From an uncultured Verrucomicrobiota bacterium (GTDB lineage Bacteria > Verrucomicrobiota > Verrucomicrobiia > Chthoniobacterales > JACTMZ01), in assembly GCA_903953565.1 (NCBI GenBank), contig CAJBKE010000026.1:24334-88333 (forward strand): a DNA stretch of 64,000 nt, written 5' to 3'. A program made the position numbers and the translations under genes. Within the stretch, counting starts at the first letter, position 1. Every line of letters begins with the position of its first letter. Under the pieces are notes generated by a model. The model saw only the letters and a program-made list of their open reading frames with translations, did no database searches and was not told the origin of the DNA. Shown piece by piece: positions 48,433 through 57,400 of the stretch.

Positions 48433-51400
48433 ATGGGTCCCAAATCAGGTCATAACATCCGCCATCGCGGCATCATCCGCGCGGCGCAATCGCGTCGCTG
48501 GATCAACGCTATTTCCGCGCTCATCCTCGCGGGCACGATGACCGCCCCGGCTTACGCCGGCCGCAATGTTTTCGGTGCTTCCGCTCCTTCCGGAAACCGC
48601 GATGCGGTCCGCGCCCAAGCCTTTGCCGATAACCAAGCGCAGGCCATGCGCGTCCAGGCAGCTGCGCGCGAGCGGTTGGCGAGATCGTTCCAAGGATTGC
48701 AAAGCATGCAAGCCGCCCAAGCGGCGGCCCGCGCCTCCGCCGCGGCGCTCAACGATGTGGCCAACGGGCTCAGGCCTGGCGGTCTCGAGGTTTTGACCGG
48801 TGACGACGCCCGCTGGGATGGCGCTGAGACTCCCGTGGCTGCGGGCAATGATGTCACGATCAAACAGAATGATCAGCAAGCCGTGCTCCATTGGAAAACG
48901 TTCAACGTCGGACGCGATACCACGGTGAATTTCGACCAATCGAAAGGCGGGGCCGACGCCGGCAAATGGATCGCTTTCAACAAAGTGTTCGATCCCTCCG
49001 GAGTCCCCTCGCAGATCCGCGGGCGCATCAACGCCCAAGGGCAAGTCTATGTCATAAACCGCAACGGCGTGGTATTCGGCGGTTCCAGCCAGATCAACAC
49101 GAGGACCTTCGTCGCCTCGACCTTGCCGATTAACGACAACCTTGTCCGGGACGGTCTGCTCAACAACAAAGATGCGCAGTTCATCTTCGACGGCATTCGC
49201 GTTCCCGCAGGCGACCGTCCATACGGTGATATCGTGGTCGAGCGCGGTGCACGCTTGCAGGCCACGGCCGGGCAAGACGGCAATGGCGGACGCGTCATGC
49301 TGGTCGGCGCCAATGTCCGCAACGAAGGCACGATCGACACACCGGCCGGCCAGTCCATCCTTGCCGCCGGTCTGCAGGTCGGCGTGCGCGCGCATCCGGA
49401 GAACGATCCCAGCCTGCGTGGTCTCGATGTCTGGGTCGGCCAAGTGGGCGACTATGCCGGGCGCGTCGAAAACAACGGCCTCGTTCAGTCTTCTACCGGC
49501 AGCATCATCATGGCCGGCAAGGAGGTCAGACAAAGCGGCGTGCTGTTCAGCACGACATCGGTGAACCTCAACGGAAGAATCGATCTTCTGGCCAGCTATG
49601 GGGCTGTTAGTTTCTCAGAATTTGATTCTGATCCCTTTAATCCCAAGCCTCCCTTCCTCTCACAATTCACCGGGACGGTAGAGTTGGCGCCCGGGAGCAT
49701 CACTTCCATTTTGCCTGATGCGAACGGAAAAAAACTTCCCGGAACGCGTTTATCGGAAAATTCCCGAGTCAACATGGAGGGGCGAGGCATCTATTTCGGA
49801 CGCGGTTCGATCCTCTTGGCTCCTTCGGGTGATGTTTCCGTGCGGGCGGGAGTATGGCCAAAGCTCAAACCAAACGCTGACGGTGTAGTTGCGGGCACCT
49901 TACTTAGACAATTCTTCGATAGTGGCTCCCAAAGATTTCTCTCCGAAAGCGGCCAAGTCTATCTCGACGAGGGTTCGCTGATCGACGTCAGCGGGTCGGT
50001 TGATGGCTTTGTTCCGCTGGAGCAGCATTTGCTCTCCGTGGCCATGCGCAGTTCCGAGTTGGCCGATTCCCCGGTGCAGCGCAATTCCGCGCTCCGCGGC
50101 GTCCCGTTGGTCGTCGATCTGCGCGAAACCGGCGTCGACAATGGTCGTTCTTGGATCGGCACCCCCTTGGGAGATCTGACTGGTTATCTTGCGATCATCG
50201 AACGCGACATTGCCCAGCTTACGGCCCGCGGGGGCACGGTTTCGCTCTCGGCGGGCGACTCGATCGTCATGCGCCGTGGCGCAACGGTCGATGTTTCCGG
50301 TGGCTTGCTGACGCACGGCGCGGGTTTTGTGCAGACCTCCATGCTTTCGCTTGGTGGTCGTGCGACACCGATCAGCTCTGCTTATGCCGATATCAATTAT
50401 GACGGAGTTTACACCGGCACAGGAAACGTGACTTCCAAATGGCGTGCTCCGCAGACTTACTCCTCGGGTATTTTTAATCCGGCCAAAGGTTACAACCAGA
50501 ATTCTTACTTCGAGGGGGCGCCATCCGGCACGGTTTCATTGACGGCTCCATCCCTGGCTCTCGCTGGCAACTTGGTGGGTAAAAATTATGTCGGCCCCAA
50601 CCAGCGCGAGACGCCTCCCGCCCTTGGCTCATTGCGCCTCGCATTTCTCGGCGAGAAAAATGCCGACTCAGTGACCGCCCCAGTATTTGGCAACCAATCC
50701 CCCTTTGCGCCCGAGTTCCGTTTGGTCGCTGGTCGCGCCGCGACTCTGTCGTTGCCTGAATTTGAGTTGGTCGATGGCGCACCGGTGGCGCTACCGGGCC
50801 ACCTGCGCGGCACATTCACCCTCGGAACGTCCGTTTTTGATGAGGAAGAAGGTGGATTCGGCAATTTGAGCGTGGAAAATGCCGATGGGGATTTTGTCGT
50901 GGATGCTGGAACTTCGATCCGCTTGAGGCCCGGTGGTAGTATCGAGGCCGCCGCGAAGAATGTTCGCATGGACGGCATCATTTCGGCCCCGGCAGGATCC
51001 GTCGCTTTGACGGCTTACAATTTTTCGCCCTACATCTACGCCGAATTGTCGGCGACCGGGGCACTGGCAGAAAAGCCAGCACCTGCGGTTCAGCCGGGTC
51101 GCGGATCCATTCTGATTGGTGGTCAATCCCGCATCGATGTTTCCGGTATGATGGTCGATGACCGTCAATTTTCGGCGAACCCTTCCTACGGGGCCAATTT
51201 GACGGATGGAGGATCCATCCGTCTTGAGGGATATTCGGTGCAACTACCAGCCGGTTCTTTGCTCGATGCCAGTGGCGGTGTTTATGCCTTTGGACGCAAC
51301 AAATTCAGTTACGGCGATGGGGGGGCTATTACTATCCTTTCCGGGCGGGATCCTGATTTAGAGACATCCGTGGGTGGGGCTTTGCAACTTGCCGGAAGCC

Positions 51401-54400
51401 TGGTGGCTTATTCTGGAGTCAAGGGCGGTTCACTCACGTTGCAGTCGAACTTTATCCATCTCGGCGGCGCTAACCGTCCTGCCGGCGGCATTAACCTCTC
51501 CCCAGCTTTCTTCCAATCTGGAGGTTTTTCTTCCTATAACCTCATCGGACTCGGGGGACGAGACGGCGATGACAACAATTTGGCGGGTGTTGTGGTGGCG
51601 GGGGATATCCGGCCATTGGCTCAGACGTTGTCGCTGCAATCACGCGTCGGGGTGAAAGATCCGGCATTCCGTCGTCTGGGCACGGATGTTTTTGTTCCTA
51701 TAGCGCCTAGCTTTGCCGGAGACCGTCAGGCGGTTTCATTGAATCTTTCGGCTACTGGGTTTGATGACGGTTTTACTGAAAGCAAAATCGAAGCTTTGGG
51801 AATTGTGCAAATGTTGGCGGGATCTCGCATCACCACCGAAGCAGGCTCTTCCGTTTCTCTCAAGGGTGATGTGGTAAGTGTCAATGGCTCGATTAGTGCG
51901 CCCGGTGGTTCGATCGCAATTGTCGGGCGCAGCGCTTATCGTCTTGCTCCGAACCCAGAACCAACCAAAGCCCTTTCGACAGTGGAGATTGGTTCATCGG
52001 CCCGGCTCAGCGCTGCTGGCGCCGTGGTGGCGTTGCCTGACTTCAACGGACTTCGTGCGGGTAAACTTTTGCCCGGCGGGTCGATTTCAATTTCGGGTAA
52101 CATTGTTGCCGAGGATGGTGCTGTCATGGACGTGAGCGGATCCTCTGCGGAATTGGATTTCAGTCCCCAGCGGTTGGGGCGTCCGACTCGGGATCCGCAA
52201 AACCCATTCAAGGTCGTGCTCGGATCATCTGCCAAGGTGGATAGCGATGGCGGTCGGATCGCGCTCGCCGGGTCGCAGATGCTTTTCTCCGATGCGACGC
52301 TGCTTGGCGCCGCGGGGGGACCCTCTGCCGTGGGAGGAACTCTCTCTGTTTCTTCCGGACGTTTCTATGCCTCTGGTGCCGACCGGTCCGGCGCGGACAT
52401 CAACATGGTGGTGACCCAAAGTGGAAGCGCCACAGATTTCCAAGTGGGTGAAGGTGTCGCCGGCATGGGCTATTTTGCGATGGATCGTTATTCGAAAGGT
52501 CGGTTTGCCAACCTTGACCTCGGCTATTTCTACCTGCCGGATGCGAGTCCCATTCCCTACGGTGGAAACGTTGATTTCCGCGGCGATGTGGCGGTCAGCG
52601 CCCAAGGTCAGCTTCGCTTGGCGGGTGGCGGGATCATCAAAGCTGACGGCATTGTGTCGTTGAAAGCCGCCTCGATTACTGTCGGTCAACCTTACCAAGC
52701 ACCGCTCAATCCGGCCGATCCTTACGAACCTTTCCTCAGCTTCGTCGCCAGAAGCGCGTCGCAATTGTTCGTGATGCCCACCTCGGGAACGGGGGTTTTG
52801 ACCGCCAGCGCGTCGCATATCGATGCCGGCAACTTGGTGCTCGACGGCATCGGTTCCGCTTCGCTGGCCGCCAGCGGTGGTGACCTTCGCGGTTACGGCA
52901 GCTTGAACATGGCGGGAGATCTGACTGTGCAGGCTGCGCGTATTTACCCGACCACCCTCGGCAATTTCGATCTTTTCGCTTATAACAACTCTGACTCCGG
53001 GGCCGCCGGATCGATCACCGTGTTGTCCTCTGGTTCCTCCGGCGTCCCGCTCTCCGCTGGCGGCAACCTACGTTTGATGGCCGCCAATATTGATCAGCGG
53101 GGAACTCTCCGCGCGCCGCTGGGCAATATCACTCTCGGATGGGACGGATCAGGTGCCGCACCAGCGAATGCAGTGACCGGGTCCGCCTTGCCGCTGCCGA
53201 CGACGGCGAATTTGGGCTTAGATGCATCTTCCACCACCTCTGTTTCCGCCGGAGGCTTGACCATACCCTTCGGATTGACGCCCAACGGGCTCTCATGGAT
53301 CGATCCTCGCGGGGTGGATGTCACGGCCGGTAGATTGCCCCAGCGATCGGTGGCGCTGTCCGCGGGCAATGTGGACACCGCACCTAGTTCGGTTGTCGAT
53401 ATCAGCGGCGGCGGCGACCTTCTGGCCTACCGCTGGGTTCCGGGCATTGGGGGCAGCAGCGATTTGCTCGGCGCGGCCAACCAATCATGGAACTCCGGCT
53501 CCAGCTACAACGCCGGGGATTTGGTATCCTTTGGTGGCAGCACTTGGTCGGCCCGCGTGGACATCAATCCCACCGATTACGCGATTGCTCCGCGACCTGA
53601 GGACGCACTTTTCTGGTTCAAAGTTCCGGAATCCTATGCGGTGTTGCCTGGCACCGCCGATCGCGTTGCGGCGCTTGGTGGTTTCAATACTGGCATCAAC
53701 TCGGGTGCGCTCGGCGGCGATTCTGGATATGTGGCCCCTAGACTACGTTTGGGTGAACAGGTATATCTTGATGGGGTTCCCGGTCTGGCTTCCGGTTACC
53801 ATACTCTTCTGCCTCGGCGTTTTGCGCTTTTGCCGGGCGCCTTTCTCGTCATTCCTGAGGAAGGAAACCTAACTGGCAGCGGCACGGTCATTTCCACTAA
53901 AAACCCCGTGTTGCGTAGCGACAGCTACCTCACGTCGGACTTGATTCGCTTGGAGGAAGGATCCTTCTTGGCGAGCGGCCGGTCCCGCAATGGTTTGAAC
54001 CCAGCCGCTGCTGTCTACGCCGTACAGACCCGCTTCGAAGTTTTGCCCCGCGAGATTGTTGCCGGACGTGTGCAGTATGACATTTACGGAGCCAACCAGT
54101 TCTTGGCCGCGGCTGCCCGCCGGCTCGATTTACCTGCGGTCCAGCGCCTGCCACAGGATTCCGCCCGTCTCGCCATACACGGCAACTCAGGTCTGAATTT
54201 GGCCGGCACGGTCTTGGCCCACAGCACTTCGGCTGTGGGACGCGCCGCGGAGATCGATTTGAGCAGCCTCGCGGCGATGACCATCACCGGGCAGGGCGTG
54301 GCTGCTCCAGTCCTTGGCACAGTAGTTCTATCGGCCGGGACGCTCAACTCTTGGGGCTATGAAAGTCTTTTGGTTGGTGGCCAACGTAGCGAAACCGGAA

Positions 54401-57400
54401 CCGGCGTTACGGTGAATGTGCGGAGTTCTCATGTGACCTTGGATGCCCCGGGCAGCGCTCTTTCAGGCGCTGATATCACCTTGGCCGGCCAAAACACGGT
54501 CAATGTTTCGTCCGGTTCGGCGATGCGAGCGGAGGGAACCATCGGCGGCGCGGCGCAAAACCTGCAACTCGGCGCCGATGGCGCTTTGGTGCGGGTCAGC
54601 ACCGATGCCAATGCAGCCATCACGCGCAGCGGGCAACTCTCGGCTATCACTCAGAAAGTGACGGTCGGTGCTGGTGCGTCGCTTGTCGGCGACGGGGTGA
54701 TCGTCGATTCCACTTACGCTGCCGATCTCGACGGTTCCCTCGACGTGCGGGCCGGCGCCCTCACACTGGGCAGCGGCCAGATCAGCCTGTTGCTCGACGG
54801 CAGCAATCACGCGCTCGCCGGCAGTGCGGTGACCGACCATCTGGTCCTTGAGGGTGATCTGCTCCAGCGTTCTTCCGAATCGGATCTTCTCCGCCTTCTC
54901 AGCTACCGCACAATCGATCTCTACGGCGATGGCACTCTGGGCAGCGGGGAATTGGCGCGCCTTGAACTGCTCGCTTCCGGCCTGCGCGGCTACGGCGCCG
55001 GTGCGACCGGCGCGGTGATCCGCGCTGACGATGTCTACCTTGCCCGGCCCAATGCCGGGATGATCGATTTGGCTGGTCCTGTCGCCTCCGCGGGAACTTT
55101 GTCCGTGCAAAGCTCGCGCTTGGTGTTGGGACCTGGGCAACTTGCTCTGCTCGGCTATGACAATTTAGCGGCAACAGCTGCGGGTGGGGTTGTGGCCGGG
55201 GCCGGCGGTTCGCTCTCCTTGGGCGGTAGTGCCACCTTCAACGCCCCGGCGCTGGTCGGAGGGCAGGGGGTAAGCTATGACATTACCGCCGCCGGCAGTC
55301 TCGCTTTCCATCGCGCTGGTGCGTCCGTTGTCGCGCCGGCCTTGGGCGCGCGCCTGAATTTGCAAGGCGCCTCAGTCAATCTGGCCGCCGATGTCATGCT
55401 TCCCTCGGGTGTGCTATCCGTCACCGCTACCACCGGGGACGTTGAGGTCTCCGGACGTCTCGCCGCCGAGGGACAGGCACGGCAATTTTTCGATGTCACC
55501 CGCTACACGGATGGCGGTTCGATTGACCTGTCCGCGCGGCAGGGTAGCGTGAGGTTGCTGGAGGGTAGCGATGTCTCCGTGGCGGCGAATGCCGAAGGCG
55601 GCGATGCGGGTTATTTCACAGTGCGCTCGCCGGGCGGAGGCTTCGACATCGCCGGCACCTTGGACGGGTCGGCTGGCGCGGGGCGCACGAGCGGAAGTTT
55701 CACCCTCGATGCTGGGTCGGTGGCCGATTTTGACGCCTTGCGGACCGACCTCGATAACGCCGGATTTTTCCAGGGGCGCAATCTGCGCGTGCGCTCCGGG
55801 GATGTGACGGTGGCGGGCACCACACGCGTGCGTGACTATGTGCTGTCCGCCGATGCCGGCGACATCACGGTGACCGGCACGATCGATGCCTCGGGTGTGA
55901 CCGGCGGCCGGATTTCTTTGGTTACCAGCCGCAACCTCACCTTGGCCGATGGCTCGGTGCTCACGGTGGCGGCGGAAGAATTCAGCAATGCGGGCAAAGG
56001 CGGCCACATCGCGCTCGAGGGCGGCAGCACGGTCAACGGTGTGGCGAACACGGCAGCGCTCTTGGATCTTCAATCAGGCTCCCGCATCGATCTCTCGGTC
56101 GCCGAATACGTGGCCGGATCCTACACCGCACCCGGCTCCAGCGCCTTTTACGGTCAATTCGAAGGCACCTTGCATCTGCGGGCCCCGCGCGTCGGGAACG
56201 ATGTTCGAATCGCGGCAATCGGCAGCACCATCGAGGGCGGTTCCTCCGTCTTGGCCGAAGCCTTTCGTGTTTACCAACCGGCCGGCGGCGTGATGAACCG
56301 TGCCTTGCGCGAAAGTATCCACTCCGACAATGCAGCCTTCATCAACGCAGGTGAAGCAGCCATGACATCTCGAATGTTGGCTTCCGCATCTGGCTTGGCC
56401 GACGTCTTCGTCCTCGCTCCGGGCGTGGAGGTTTTCAACGCGTCGGGTGACTTGACTCTCGGTTTGGCTAATCCAAAAGGATCTACCGGCACTGCGGAAC
56501 GCAACGAGGCTTTCACGGTAGCCGACTGGGATCTTTCCGGCTGGCGCTACGGGGCCGACTTAGCGCCCGGTGTTCTTACCCTGCGGGCTGCAGGTGATCT
56601 GGTCTTCAACAACGCCTTGAGCGATGGCTTCACGCCGGTCAGCGCCTCGCGCGACAATGGTTGGTCTCGTCTCTGGCTTGCCCCGTTGATGGTGATCAAC
56701 GACAAACTGCCCATCAATACGCAGTCTTGGTCCTACCGAATGACTGCGGGTGCGGATCTTTCCGGCGCGGCGGCGGCGACGATTCTTCCGCAATCCACGC
56801 TCGATACGGACAAAGGCTCCGTGTTGATTGGCGAGTTCTACTCGGCAGTCTTAAATTCGTTCGAATCAAACACCCCTAATGATGCGGCAGGTCAAAATAG
56901 TAACGGCCAAACAGCTGACAACATTCGTTTTGTTAACAGTGTCAAAGACACCACAGAACGCGGCACGCGTTACGAGGTCATCCGCACCGGCACGGGTAGT
57001 ATCGAGGTCGCGGCTGGCCGCGATGTCCAGCTGCGCAACCCGTTCGCCACGATATACACTGCAGGTGTCGGACTTGCCGATCGCACGGCAGTCTTTGTTT
57101 CCGGCGATTTCGTTTTGCCGGTAACCGCACCTTCTACTCACCCTGACCAAGGTGGCGCGCTGGGAGCGGCGCAGCAAAATTACCAAACGTATTACGCGGT
57201 GGCAGGTGGTGATTTGCGTTTGGCGGCGGGTCGTGACGTCGGTCGCTTCGCTCGCCTAGGAGACGGCACCATTGTGGCTGATGCCTCGATGCAACTGCCC
57301 ACGCAGTGGCTTTACCGGCGCGGTCTGGTTGATCCTGCTTCCGGTCTCTTCGGACTGATTTCCTCTACTGGTCTGGGAGCATTCAGGGATCGAGCTGCTT

